Below are positions 38,147-51,385 of a stretch of DNA of 64,000 bases, one piece after another. The stretch comes from Cannabis sativa (Eukaryota > Streptophyta > Magnoliopsida > Rosales > Cannabaceae). Numbering within the stretch: the stretch's first letter is position 1; each line of letters opens with the position of its first letter. The stretch lies in assembly GCF_029168945.1 (NCBI RefSeq), contig NC_083602.1, forward strand, positions 28,321,323 through 28,385,322, read 5' to 3'. The translations under genes were made by a program, and so were the position numbers. A model generated the notes under the pieces. That model was not told the origin of the DNA and ran no database searches. It saw only the letters and a list, made by a program, of their open reading frames with translations.

Positions 38147-40055
38147 TGTTGGAAATTATTTTACCAGGATCTTAGATCTACTCACAAGTATGTTTATTAA
38201 CATCCTAAATAAGAACTTTCTAAAACGATAAATTAAACACATATAAAGTTTAAGAAACCTTACATTGGGTGCAGCGGAATATAATGACTCCTTCCGTTCA
38301 GATATCTAGCCCTTGATTCCTTTCTGTAGCAGAGCATTATCAATATCCGAACTCCGGATCTCTTTCTCTGAATCTTTGATGCTGAAACTCCTTTGCTGAT
38401 GATCTTTCTTCACGATCTTCCTCACTATGATTGAGGTATCACTTGCTGTGTGTGGGCACTACTCATACACTAAGGATTTCGAAATTCAAGAGGGAAGAGA
38501 AAGAAGAAGTGGCAACTAAAGATAGGGAGAGAGAAAGGCTCAGGTTTTTCTGATTCAGAAAGTGTCAGAAAAAGTGTAGAAATTTTAGTGTAATTTTCCT
38601 GAAGCCTTCACTATGTATTTATAGCATTCCACTAGGGTTAGGTTTGAATTATTTGGCATTAAAATAATGAAAATATCAGTTTAAATTTCCTACAAAAGTG
38701 GCAGGCCCTATACTAGTGGATTTGGGCCTCACTTTTTCCAATTTTGCAGTTTTATCTTTTCTGCATCTGATTTTCTCAAAAACGCCAATTTTCTAATTCA
38801 ACCATTTAAATGCCAATTGTAACTATTTAATAACTATAAATAATTATTAAATAATTTTGTCATTTATCATATTTATTAATTGAACCATACAAAGTATCAT
38901 AATTAACAAATACGCCCCTATAAACTCTTTCTTTATAATTTCGCCCTTACTTAGTGAAAAAGTCACAAATAGACATAGTCTAATTTGAGAATTATAATTG
39001 ATTAATCAAAACCAATTACATGAGTCTTACAAGCAATATTATCTCAACTAGTGGGGGGACCATGGGTCTATATAACCGAGCTTCCAATAAGTAGATCAAG
39101 AATTTAGCACTAAAATTCACTAACTTATTAATTCTTCGTTGAATCCACGCATAGAACTTAGAATTGCACTCTCAGTATATAGAATGCTCTATATGTTCCA
39201 CCATATAGACACATCATTAGTTATCCATTGTTATAATCCTAATGTGATCAATGATCCTCTATATGAATGATCTACACTGTAAAAGGATTAAATTACCGTT
39301 ACACCCTACAATGTATTTATTCCTTAAAACACTTGACCCCGTATAAATGATATTTCAGCTTATGTGAAATGAGTACTCCACCATTTATGTTCGTTTGGTC
39401 AAGCTCGAAGGAGATCATCCTTTGCTTACTATTCGCCAGATAGAAGCTATAGATTCCATGTTTATGCTAGCGCTCCCACTCAATTGCACTACCGTGTTCC
39501 CAAAATGTACGTATCACCCTGACCTAAAAGTAGGCTTAACTAACAAATCAAAGAACACGAATAGCCTCTCGAGATTGAGCCTAATCATATCAGGATTAAG
39601 ATCATTTGATCTAGGATCAACTAGGCGATATTGACTTGAATAGATTTTACGGTAAGTTTAATTAAATCTAAGTCAAAGTTCAATATCGGTCCCTTCCGAT
39701 GCATACTCCATGCATCCAACCTGAGCTTTACTTTAACCAATGTTCTGGAAAGAACATAGTATTTCTCCAAATACAAGTAAACTCTTGTTGTAGATTATCA
39801 TATCAGTAAAACCCTGTGTCTGATAAATCTAGGAAACTTTATTCACATAGTCATGTTTACTTTCCAATGTGTTGACGGCACAATAAACAGGATCAAGTAT
39901 GTGAAAAGGGTTTCAGATGAATTTATACATTATGTACATATAATCATGAAATAAATCATGTGAACCATGCAACATTAAATGTTATTTCTGATCTATATTA
40001 ATAAGTAAATCTGATTATATTGAAATGAGTTTTATTTAGGGCATAAAACCCAACA
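38147..40055 (-). mobile_element. Solo LTR nested in the LTR of element D
   Basis: Complete 1.9 kb LTR, TGTTGGAAATT to AAACCCAACA, flanked by TGATC (38142-38146 and 40056-40060). It is inserted in the same orientation into an LTR of its own family. This is the fourth nesting level (B, C, D, this). Confidence 0.95.
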
Positions 40056-40060
40056 TGATC

Positions 40061-40843
40061 TACACTGTAAAGGGAGTAAATTACCGTTACACCCTACAAT
40101 GTATTTATTCCTTAAAACACTTGACCCTGTATAAATGATATTTCAGCTTATGTGAAATGAGTACTCTACCATTTATGTTCGTTTGGTCAAGCTCGAAGGA
40201 GATCATCCTTTGCTTACTATTCGCCAGATAGAAGCTATAGATTCCATGTTTATGTTAGCGCTCCCACTCAATTGCACTACCGTGTTCCCAAAAAGTACGT
40301 ATCACCCTGACCGAAAGGTAGGCTTAACTAACAATTCAAGGAACACGAATAGCCTTTCAAGATTGAGCCTAATCATAACAGGATTAAGATCATTTGATCT
40401 AGGATCAACTAGGCGATATTGACTTGAATAGATTTTACGGTAAGTTTAATTAAATCTAAGTCAAAGTTCAATATCGGTCCCTTCCGATGCATACTCCATG
40501 CATCCAACCTGAGCTTTACTTTAACCAATGTTCTAGAAAGAACATAGCACTTCTCCAAATGCAAGTAAACTCTGTTGTAGATTATCATATCAGTAAAACC
40601 CTGTGTCTGATAAATCTAGGAAACTTTATTCACATAGTCATGTTTACTTTCCAATGTGTTGACGGCACAATAAACAGGATCAAGTATGTGAAAAGGGTTT
40701 CGTATTGAATTTATACATTATGTACATATAATCATGAAATAAATCATGTGAACCATGCAACATTAAATGTTATTTCTGATCTATATTAATAAGTAAATCT
40801 CATTATATTGAAATGAGTTTTATTTAGGGCATAAAACCCAACA
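40061..40843 (-). repeat. 3' LTR of element D, inner part
   Basis: Resumes the D LTR with TACACTGTAAAGGG and ends CATAAAACCCAACA, followed by the polypurine tract. Together with 37038-38146 it totals about 1.89 kb, as for the intact 5' LTR. Confidence 0.92.
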
Positions 40844-43140
40844 AACTCCCACTTGCACTAATATAAAACAAAAAGTGCGTTTCAAATAATCTCAACACCT
40901 CGATATACAAATCAAGTGTAGTAGTAGTAAACTCCTCGTAATAGGATCTGAAAGGTTGAATTAACCACGACCTTTTCTCCACTATTACTCTTCCTTTAAT
41001 CACAAAATCATTGATAATGTGAAATTCCTCTCTATTTGTCTACTCTCTTGGGATACTGGATTCTATATCTTTGGCAACTACTTTTGGTTAATCAGGAAAT
41101 TAACACTAGTAGTTTAAGGCAATTTGGAATGATGCCAAAAATGTATAGAACTTTCCTTAGACTGAATAAGTACCTTTCCTGCAGCTTTAACATTCAGTCT
41201 CTCTCTAGTAGACCTAGAGACTTCAGATAGGTTTTTACACTTCTCCAAAATCACTATTCCACCCCCAGAGTAATCACCATCTTATCAGAAATATTTACTA
41301 GCACATAGGCAAATTTTGAAATCTGATATGGTGTAGTCTAAGAGTTTTAAACACACCCATATAGTTCCTCTTCTTTATCTTAGGATTTACTTGATTGTCT
41401 TCCAATGTTCTTCTCCTGGATTAATCTGATACCTACTCATTACTCCCACTCAACAACAGTTGTCTGGTCTAAGGCATACAAAAGCATATCTAAGACCTCT
41501 CACTGTTGATGTAAGAAATTCTTTCATGGCTTTATCTTTTTTGGAATAGTTAAGACTTTTCCTTAGATAAATAAAATCTATACCTAAGAAGTTGTGAAGC
41601 TTCTATAGATTGCCATTAGAAAGAAAATGCTTCAGCATCTTACTAAAGTAAGTTGCTTGTATTAGAGTAAGTAATTACCAGGTATACCACAAGCCATAGG
41701 TTTAGATAAACTCAAACCTATGATACTAGGAACAGGAAGTTTTGTTAAGTCCATTGAATGGACTTATAAACGAAAATTTCCTTTTATGTCCCTGTAATAG
41801 AAAACTTTAGGTTACTCCATGTGAATGGATTAAACCATAGTTCTATTGGCTTTCTTCTTATTTTCTTATCTTGACAATCCATTACTTGTTTAAACTCACA
41901 ATGGATTTTAATCACTAGTGTCTCCCAAGTCATAAGAAGGTGAGTTCCTAAAAATTCTCCCACTACGACAAGGTACCGTGAATTATGTCGAAGAAAACTA
42001 AATGGTATTGACCTCTTCGGTTGTGACAAGACAACAGAGGCAGTGGGATCATCATATGTTAAATAAGATGATAGAACACTTTTGGAATCAAGAATTAAAT
42101 ATCTCCTTTATTTGCTACTTGTTTTCAGACTTAGTCATTATCTTAGAAAAGTAGTATTTGTTTGAACAAACACTTTCTTATCTATTGACAATGGGATGGT
42201 CCACCCCTAATCACTTAGAATAGCTAACAAACCATGGTTAACAGTTCTAGCTTTTCTTAAGATTTTGATTAGGTCATCCATGAATCTAGTAATGATTTAC
42301 ATTAAGTATACAACCATTACATCATTCTGAAATTGTATTACCATAGAAGGATTTAGGCAACGACTAGTAACTAATCATCAATATGCAACTCGAAATTTCT
42401 GGGGAGGTAAGTTTGGATATAATTCAAAAATCAATTTAATGATCTTTGAACTGCATATCTACTAACTATTTCTCCACCCCTATCAGTTCGCAAGATCTTT
42501 AACCACTTACCTTAATGGTTTTAACCATTGCTAGAAATTAATGAAATTTTTCAAACATTTCAAATTTCTTGCTAAAAGGTATAATCTAGAGTTATCGTTT
42601 TAAGAATACAACGAAAAACTCATATCCACCCCTGAATGTACATCCATCTGCGAATGAGATGAACTACTTTCAGTGGATATAGGCATATTAACTCTTTGCA
42701 GAGATTGATCTTGTCAAATCCACTATGAACAAGATACAAATGCCATAGATTAAAAAAAAATGGTAGTGTCTATTGATGACATAGGTTTAGTTACATGAAA
42801 GAGTTCTTAGAATACTTCAAGTGGATCCTGGTCACAGAATACCTAACTCATATTCCATACAGTTTTAATCCATTAATAGAAGATGGATATTAAACACTTG
42901 AAAAAGTGTAACTGTATTGTATTCTGGAATTAGAAATATAAGAAAATTTCTGTTTGGATTCTAAAATTAAAGTCAAAGACTTAAATTCAACCAAATATAA
43001 TGAGTAATTCTTTCTTGGACCACCACTACTAATACAAACTCTAAGTCAGATTTGCCCATACAAGTAGGAGATTTCTAAGATTGAGGATTTATATCAATTG
43101 GGAATAGAATTTCGGGATTATAATCATATGCGTCATTTAA
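40844..43140 (-). pseudogene. Fossil copia pol of element D
   Basis: Only shreds align with the pol of element A: CTATTCCACCCCCAGAGTAATCACC (about 41255) matches its RNase H part. A short frame at 42029-41784 keeps a run like FKQVMDCQDKK in place of YKQAM...RK. CTCCACCCCTATCAGTTCGC near 42470 matches its integrase. D shares with fossil E the replacement CTCCCACTCAA (near 41443 and 2437), not present in A, so the decay predates both insertions. No usable frame remains. Confidence 0.7.
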
Positions 43141-46100
43141 TTTCTTAAGAGAAAATATAAAATGACATGAAATGATTTATAGACCATTCAACCAATGATA
43201 TGTTATTGAGCTTATTCGAAATGAATAAGCTAAGAGGAATTAGGATAATTTCGTTTAAAAATAAGAATCCAACGATGCTTCGATTAGCGAAAGACAAAGT
43301 AATCTTATTTATGTTATCTTCTTGTTTCATATCGTAAAAATACTAGTCTTAGGTGTCATCAATTGATGAACAGCTAGATGTCGCATATACAATATTTATC
43401 TTTCGAGATCTAACACTATTATGTATGTCTAATGGTGAAAATCCACTAGGGATTTATCTCATTAGAAAAACAAACATGTTAGACCAACAATGAAGATTCG
43501 AAATTAAACTACAACTTAATAACAGAAAATAACATGGTTCAATATAAATTCATACACAATTCAGAAATTATAAGCATATAGCAAGTAGGAATGACTAGTG
43601 AAAATACTAAAACATACAATCCTAAATAATTTTCAAGGTTTTCAACAAACTGATACAAAGGTCCCTAAGGCGAGAGTCAAAGCATCATTTATTGAATAGA
43701 GTTGTCAGCTCATCTAAAATAGAAACCATTCTAGCAACCTTTTATTCGATCAAAATAAGAATCCAACGTTGTCCCGGTAGGTGAGAGTCAAGGTTATTCT
43801 CATTTCATGAGCCTCTACCATTGTTTCATGTTTCATAAGTTTATCTCTAAGTAGTCACCGTAGGGGAGAGTCTAATAGAGACGAAAACTTACAAAACACT
43901 TCTCAAATGAAATCTTACGGTGTTAAATGCGTTCAACGAATAACCATCCATAGGGGGACGAAGTCTAGCGTCTCGAGGTTATATTGAAAACATTTAACTT
44001 TTGTAAGACCAACAATGGAGATCGAATATCTTAATAATAATCAAGCTCATTATTTAAAGTGAGTTGTATTTTCTTTGATTCTCTTTATTTAATTTATTTA
44101 TTTTAAATATATATTTATTTAAAATTTCCAATTTAGAATGAAAAATTCTAAATATAAATTTTAATTTAATATTTATAAATTTTACTTAGATGGATATAAA
44201 AATAACATGAATTATTTCCATCTTAGTAATAATTTCCAATAAATATTTAGAAAAATATTCAATTTAAGTTGTTACAAAATTAATATAAATTAATTTACAA
44301 CTCAAATTTAATTTTCTATAAATATATATTGCATTTCGAAAAATTTAAGTATTTAAGAATACAATTTTCGAAAATGCATGTTAAAATAAAAAATTAATCC
44401 TGGAAAAATTATTCAAATTTAATGTTGGCCCAAAATTAATTAATAAAATTAATTTACAACAAAAAATATAATTTTCCTATTTAATTAAATAGATATAAGA
44501 AAAATTCAAATATTTAAGTATGATGATGAAAATCAACTTAAATATTAATTTTCTATTTAATTAAATACACTAGAAAAATACTTCAAGCAAAAATATCATC
44601 TATCAAGATTTTCCTTTGACTAATTAATTCTATTTCTAATAATATACTTTAATTCAATTATTTTTAAATTAATCAATTAATGAAAAAATCATTGATTTAA
44701 GTTGGTCCAAAATTAATTAAAATAATTAATTAATTTACAACTTAATCTATTTTTCAAATAAAATTCGAAATTCCAGCATTTAAGAAATGCAATTTCGAAA
44801 ATTGATTAATAAAATAAAGAAAAAATATATTTTTGAAAATTATTTAAATTTAGTTGAAAAAATAAATTTCAACTAAAAATAATTTTCTATTTAATTAAAT
44901 GTCATGAAAAAGAAATATTTAAGTATGATGATAAAAATCAACTTAGATATTTAATTTTTCAAATTAATTAAATGTATTAAATTCAAGAAATAAATAATTA
45001 AGTGTAGAGAAGGCTTAATTATTAATCTCTAGTTTAATACTAGAAAAAATATACTTAAAATAAATTGTACCAAAATTAATTATATAAATAATTAATTTCA
45101 CAATGTATAATATTTTCCTATTTAATTATTAGAAATAATAAGTAGTCTAGAAATAACTATCTAGAAAATATCTTATTTGACTAAGTATCTTTTCCACAAA
45201 ATTTGAAAAAATATCTAATTTAAGTTGTATTAGAAAAAATCTAGAACTTAAATATTTTCAAATTTAAATTTAATTAAATATCAAAAATTAAGTTGTAACC
45301 ACTTAATTTGAAAATATTCCATTTTAAGTTAATATTCAAAAAGATATTAACTTAAAAAAAATATCTAAAGAATCTTAATAACCAATGCCTAAAATTCCTC
45401 AACTTAATTTTGAAATTTGAAATTCAAAAGATATTCAGATTTAAGTTGGTTAGTTGTAGATAACTAAATATTAACTTAAATAAGAATATTTAATGAAAAA
45501 TTTAAATTAAGTTCCAGAAAGAATCTAGATGGTTATAATTCTATATTTAATTAAATACAAGAAAATACATATAGTTTAGCTTAGAATATAAAATTCTTTA
45601 AACTATGATTTTCTAAATTAATTTCAAAATAAATGAAATTAATTATGTTGCTAATCAATTTTAATTAGGTTAAACTAGTGTAATTAACCTAGTACAGTCA
45701 TACAAATCAGGCAAATGGGCCTTCACAATTGGGGTGGTTTGTGTGAGGGGGTGCTGGGTTCAGTATGTCGTACCCACTTCTATGGCTCCCAACTCTCACA
45801 CAAGGCCCAAAAGAGAGGAATTTAACCTTAATAAGAACAACTGTTATTAATTGAATAGGCCCAAAAACTAAATGGGCCTAAATAAATTCTATCAATAACT
45901 ATGATAATTTATTTTAGCAACATTAACCTATACGCATCTATAATAAAATTAAACACATAGGCTCACACAGGCACACTTTGGATGGGTCCTATCATGTTGC
46001 TAGGTCATACACAGATGAAAGAATATTGTAAATATACCTGTTACAAATTATTATCTTGACCAAGGGAGCCATCAGATCATTAGATCTGGCAAAAAGTAAC

Positions 46101-47240
46101 CATGGCTATTTGCAATCAAGTAATAATAGGTTTTGAAAACTTACAAACAAGCTAAAACACATACTCCTGCAACAAGGTTAGTTGGATAGTTGGATGTAGG
46201 ATTTATTTAATTTTAAATTAAATATTTAATTTCGAAAATAATTAATTAAATAAAAAAAAATTCGAAAATTTTTAAAAAATTTGAAAAAATTCGAAATTTT
46301 AAATAAAAATTTAAAATTAAACCTACAATTTTTGAAAAATTAGGTTTCAACCAACCTAAATATCATTTCAAAAAAATGTTATTTTATAAATAAAAATTAA
46401 ATAAAAAATTAGAAAAGATAAATAAATATCTTTTTCAAATTTTAAATGTAATTTAAATAAATAAAATAACAAAATTTAAAAAATTAGCAAAATATCTTAT
46501 ATCTATTTAAAATTACATGATTATAAATATCTTATTTTAAATTTAAATAAGGTCAAAATATCTAAAAAGATTTAATTTTAAAAAAAATCTTAAAAGATAA
46601 GATATAATTAAAAATATCTTAAAAGATAAGATATCTTAAAAATATCTTAAAAGATTTTATAAATATCTTATAAAATCTGACCTTAAATTTAAAAAAAATA
46701 AGATATAATCAAATTTAAAAATAAGATAGATTTTTAAGCAAGAAGATAGATACTAATTCTATTCAAATTCAAATTACACTAATATCTTGAATTAAATTTA
46801 AAAATATTAAATTAATTCAAAATGATAATTAGAATTGAATTAGGAATAGTAATAGTATAAATACAAAACTATACAAAAAATTGGAAGTTAATTCCATGAA
46901 AAAGCATGAAAAATTAAAGAAAAACAAAAAATTTCGAAACTGTACGGACAGATTTGCGATCGCAGGAAAAAATCAGCACAGCCCCAATTTTTTCAAATCT
47001 TCAAAAAATCATAACTAATTCAAATAAAATCCAAATTAAGTTCTGTAAAAGGCTAACTTGCTTAATTTTTTCCATACTATCCAATAAAAATAATTTCAGA
47101 GATAAAATCGCAATTATTTTTCACGAAAATTTCACAAACATCAATCAATCATCAAATAACACTCAATACAACATGATACCATCCAAAGAACATACAAAGA
47201 ATCGTTTTAAAGTCCAAATTTCTTGTAAGTAAATCAATTA
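43141..47240 (-). other. Leader of element D with duplicated array, gag absent
   Basis: AT-rich and non-coding. A degenerate copy of the leader array lies at about 43140-43505 and a better-preserved copy at about 43540-44035; both end in CCAACAATG followed by GA-rich DNA. Thus a second leader module sits where gag would be. The two-hairpin block is at 45717-45880. The GC-rich island near the primer-binding site is reduced to about 46940-46980, with the palindrome TGCGATCGCA. Confidence 0.6.
45717..45880 (-). other. Conserved two-hairpin leader block, element D copy
   Basis: Hairpin 1 is 45717-45808 (92 nt): GGGCCTT/AAGGCCC, GTGTGAG/CTCACAC, TGGGT/ACCCA. Hairpin 2 is 45856-45880: TAGGCCC/GGGCCTA. 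Spacing is 48 nt. Confidence 0.72.
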
Positions 47241-47257
47241 CCATGGCTCTGAGGCCA
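47241..47257 (-). other. Primer-binding site of element D
   Basis: Sense-strand TGGCCTCAGAGCCATGG, 2 nt from the 5' LTR, identical to element A. Confidence 0.75.
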
Positions 47258-47259
47258 GT

Positions 47260-49150
47260 TGTTGGAATTTATTTTACCAGGATCTTAGATCTACTCACAA
47301 GTATGTTTATTAACATCCTAAATATGAACTTTCTAAAACGATAAATTAAACACATATAAAGTTTAGGAAACCTTACATTGGGTGCAGCGGAATATAATGA
47401 CTCCTTCCGTTCAGATATCTAGCCCTTGATTCCTTTCTGTAGCAGAGCATTATCAATATCTGAACCTGGATCTCTTACTCTGAATCTTTGATGTTGAATC
47501 TCCTTTGCTGATGATCTTTCTTCACGATCTTCCTCACTATGATTGAGGTATCACTTGATGTGTGTGGGCACTACTCATACAGTAAGGATTTCGAAATTCT
47601 AAGGAAGAAGAGAGAGAGTGGTCAGCTAAAGATAGGGAGAGAGAAGGCTCAGTTTTTTCTGATTCAGAAAGTCTGAAGAAAAGTGTGTTTTTCCTGAAGC
47701 CTTCACTATCTATTTATAGCATTCCACTAGGGTTAGATTTGAATTATATGGCATTAAAATAATGAAAAAATCAATTTAAAATGCTACAATAGGTGGCCGG
47801 CCATGCCTTTAATGGATTGGGCCTTGGGCTTTGCAATTTTGCAATTTTAACACCTTTTGTATCTGATTTTCTCAAAAATGCCAATTTCCTAATTCAATCA
47901 TTTAAATGTCAATTCTAACTATTTAATAACTATAAATAATTATTAAATAATATTGTCATTTATCATATTTATTAATTGAACCATACAAAGTATCATAATT
48001 AACAAATATGCCCCTATAAACTCTTTCTTTACAATTTCGCCCTTACTTAGTGAAAAATTCACAAATAGACATAGTCTAATTCGTGAATTATAATTGATTA
48101 ATCAAAACCAATTACATGAGTCTTACAAGCAATATTATCTCAACTAGTGGGGGGACCATGGGTCTATATAACCGAGCTTCCAATAAGTAGATCAAGAATT
48201 TAGCACTAAAATTCACTAACTTATTAATTCTTCGTTGAATCCACGCATAGAACTTAGAATTGCACTCTCAGTATATAGAATGCTCTATATGTTCCACCAT
48301 ATAGACACATCATTAGTTATCCATTGTTATAATCCTAATGTGATCAATAATCCTCTATATGAATGATCTACACTGTAAAGGGATTAAATTACCGTTACAC
48401 CCTACAATGTATTTATTCCTTAAAACACTTGACCCTGTATAAATGATATTTCAGCTTATGTGAAATGAGTACTCTACCATTTATGTTCGTTTGGTCAAGC
48501 TCGAAGGAGATCATCCTTTGCTTACTATTCGCCAGATAGAAGCTATAGATTCCATGTTTATGTTAGCGCTCCCACTCAATTGCACTACCATGTTCCCAAA
48601 AAGTACGTATCACCCTGACCAAAAGGTAGGCTTAACTAACAATTCAAGGAACACGAATAGCCTTTCAAGATTGAGCCTAATCATAACAGGATTAAGATCA
48701 TTTGATCTAGGATCAACTAGGCGATATTGACTTGAATAGATTTTACGGTAAGTTTAATTAAATCTAAGTCAAAGTTCAATATCGGTCCCTTCCGATGCAT
48801 ACTCCATGCATCCAACCTGAGCTTTACTTTAACCAATGTTCTGGAAAGAGCATAACACTTCTCCAAATGCAAGTAAACTCTGTTGTAGATTATCATATCA
48901 GTAAAACCCTGTGTCTGATAAATCTAGGAAACTTTATTCACATAGTCATGTTTACTTTCCAATGTGTTGACGGCACAATAAACAGGATCAAGTATGTGAA
49001 AAGGGTTTCAGATGAATTTATACATTATGTACATATAATCATGAAATAAATCATGTGAACCATGCAACATTAAATGTTATTTCTGATCTATATTAATAAG
49101 TAAATCTCATTATATTGAAATGAGTTTTATTTAGGGCATAAAACCCAACA
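47260..49150 (-). repeat. 5' LTR of element D, intact
   Basis: 1891 bp, TGTTGGAATTT to AAACCCAACA, followed by the target duplication GGAAT. Confidence 0.94.
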
Positions 49151-50901
49151 GGAATAACTCCAGAAGAAAATCTACTTATTCAGCGAGACGCAGACACTTG
49201 GAAGTTATTCGTAGATGGTGCATCCAACGAGCAGGGCTCGTGTGCAGGGGTGATATTAATTTCTCCAGAGGGCTTTATGTTTCATTATTCTTTGAGGTTT
49301 CAATTTGATGCATCAAACAACGAGGCTGAGTCTGAAGCCTTGATCGCTGGTTTGAGGATAGCCAAAGCGTTAAAGGTCAAGAATCTCATATGTCATAGTG
49401 ATTTGCAACTGATTGTAAATCAGGTTCTCGTGGAATACCAGGCTAAGGGCCTGAAAAATGGCTAAGTATTCTGAAGAACTTGGAATGATTTGATTATTTT
49501 AAAATCAAACAAATCCGAAGAGAATAGAACTTTAATGCTGACGCCTTAGCAAAACTGGCCTCACATAACGATTTGGATGAACTAATCTTGATTTCAGTGG
49601 AGATGCTAAACGAGCCAAGTATACGTGAAAAGGAAGACATCGAGATGATAGATATCTCACCTACATGGATGACTCCTATGATCAATTATTTACTCGACGG
49701 AAAACTTCCAACTGAAAAAAACGAGGCGCAAAAACTCTTGTATTCAGTGTCTCGCTACACAATAGTTGAAGGCAAACTATATAGAAGAGGTTATTCAATG
49801 CCTCTACTTCAGTGTGTACTTCCTACAGAAGCGAACGAGATTATCAGAGAAATTCATGAAGGCTTTTGTGGGGATCATGCAGGTTGGTAGAGTCTATTAA
49901 AAAATATCATTAGACAAGGATATTACTGGCCAACAATCAACAAGGACACCCAAGAGTTTTTCAAAAAATGTGATAAGTGTCAGAGATTTTCACATATATC
50001 TCTCGTACCACCAACGGAACTGAGGATGATGACCTCGCCTTACCCATTTTCTATATGGGGGATTGATCTGATTTGGGCACTTCCCACAGGGTGAGGGAGA
50101 GCCAAGTACGCAGTGGTAACAATTGATTTCTTCACTAAATGGACCGAGGCTGAACCTCTTGTCTCCATAACTTCCAAGAAAGTTCTTGACTTTGTTGTCA
50201 AAAACATTGTTTGCAGGTTTGGAATTCCAATGAAGATAGTGTTCAATAACGAAACTCAGTTCGATGGTGACTTATTCACCGAGTTCTTCGAGAGGAACAA
50301 AATAATTAAGAGCTTCTCGTCAGTATCCAAACCTCAAGCGAATGGACAAGTGGAAGTTGTTAACAAAACCTTGAAGGATACTATCAAGAAGAAGTTAGAT
50401 GCTACCAAAGGTAGATGGGTCGATGAACTACCTCAAGTACTTTGGGCTCACAAAACTACTGAAAAGACAGCAACAGGACATACTCCATTCTCGCTAGCAT
50501 TTGGCTCGGAAGCAATGTAACCTATGGAAGTAAACATCTCGACTGATAGACGAGAGTTTTATGATCAAGAAGAAAACCAAGAGCTCTTAAAACTGTCCTT
50601 GGATCTGCTTGATGAAAATCATACTAAGTCGCAAGTTACTAATGCAGCGTATCAACACCGAGTAACAAGATACTTCAACAAAAGGGTCAAAAAGAGGCTA
50701 TTCAATATTGGAGCCTTGGTGCTATGGCGAGTATTTGCAAATATGAGAGACGCATCTGTAGGAGTATTCAACCCGAACTGGGAGGGTCCGTATGTGATTG
50801 AAGCGATATTAGGAACCGGGGTTTACAAATTGGCTCGGCTAAATGGCTCGCTGATAAAGAACTACTGGAACATGAAATATTTACGACCCTACTACCAGTA
50901 A
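49151..50901 (+). pseudogene. pol: Pol relic of element C: archaeal-type RNase H and integrase
   Basis: Resumes the C pol frame after element D. WKLFVDGASNEQGSCAGVIL and DASNNEAESEALIAGL (49200-49350) are the second, archaeal-type RNase H characteristic of Tat elements. Integrase follows: the zinc domain with HEGFCGDHAG and CDKCQRF, then the core with Asp in WGIDLIW (50062), Glu in NGQVEVVNK (50343), and VFNNETQFDGD where the second catalytic Asp is Asn. The C-terminal region ends YLRPYYQ at 50901. Stops at 49465, 49890, 50090 and 50520 disable it. It closely parallels the integrase of element F. Confidence 0.88.
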
Positions 50902-51385
50902 ATTAATGATTGTAACTCACATTTCTGATGTAATATTTTAAACTTCAGTTATGAATAAAGTTATCATTTCTTTTTTCAAGTAATTACAAATTGTTATTCT
51001 TTAAAATTACTTAAGGGGCATATGTGTATGATTAACCGGAATTTATCTAGAAATACATGATATAGTGCAAACCCACCACTTTAAAAGTTTTTGAAAATTT
51101 TTAAAGTTCTTGATCAAACCTTTCTGACGAGAAAGGAGGATCAAACTATCATGAATAACTTTTTGATTAAAATGCTGTCTAACGAGAAAGGAAAATCAAA
51201 AGTTATAAATGAGATATAACTCATAACTCACATTTGAAGCTGAATACTAACGACTCGCATTATATAAGAAAGTATTAAACGAGACATCAAGGTGTCTTGA
51301 AAAAAGTACTTAAACCTAGTGTATGAATAGAAGATCTAACTATTCATATAAGCAATCAAAAATATACAAAGTGATAAATCATTCC
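50902..51385 (+). other. 3' non-coding remnant of element C
   Basis: AT-rich tail after pol with a repeated AACGAGAAAGG-like motif (near 51129 and 51181). No 3' LTR. The sequence changes abruptly at about 51385 to an LTR fragment of another family. Confidence 0.55.

Larger units (their letters stand above)
37038..49150 (-). mobile_element. Copia element D (no gag, fossil pol) with near-identical LTRs
   Basis: Minus-sense element flanked by GGAAT (37033-37037 and 49151-49155). The left (3') LTR is 37038-38146 plus 40061-40843, split by a solo LTR. The right (5') LTR is 47260-49150. The polypurine tract is at 40844 and the primer-binding site at 47241-47257. The internal 6.4 kb has no long frame. 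By eye the two LTRs differ at only a few positions in 1.1 kb on one side and about ten in 0.8 kb on the other. Confidence 0.93.
31469..51385 (+). mobile_element. Tat-type Ty3/gypsy element C, interrupted by copia D, 3' truncated
   Basis: Plus-sense gypsy element with 5' LTR 31469-32546, primer-binding site 32550-32568, gag from 32618, protease-RT-RNase H to 37037, then (after D) the second RNase H and integrase to 50901. A second, archaeal-type RNase H after the normal one marks the Tat lineage. No 3' LTR is present: homology ends near 51385. Many in-frame stops show that it is dead. Confidence 0.88.
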
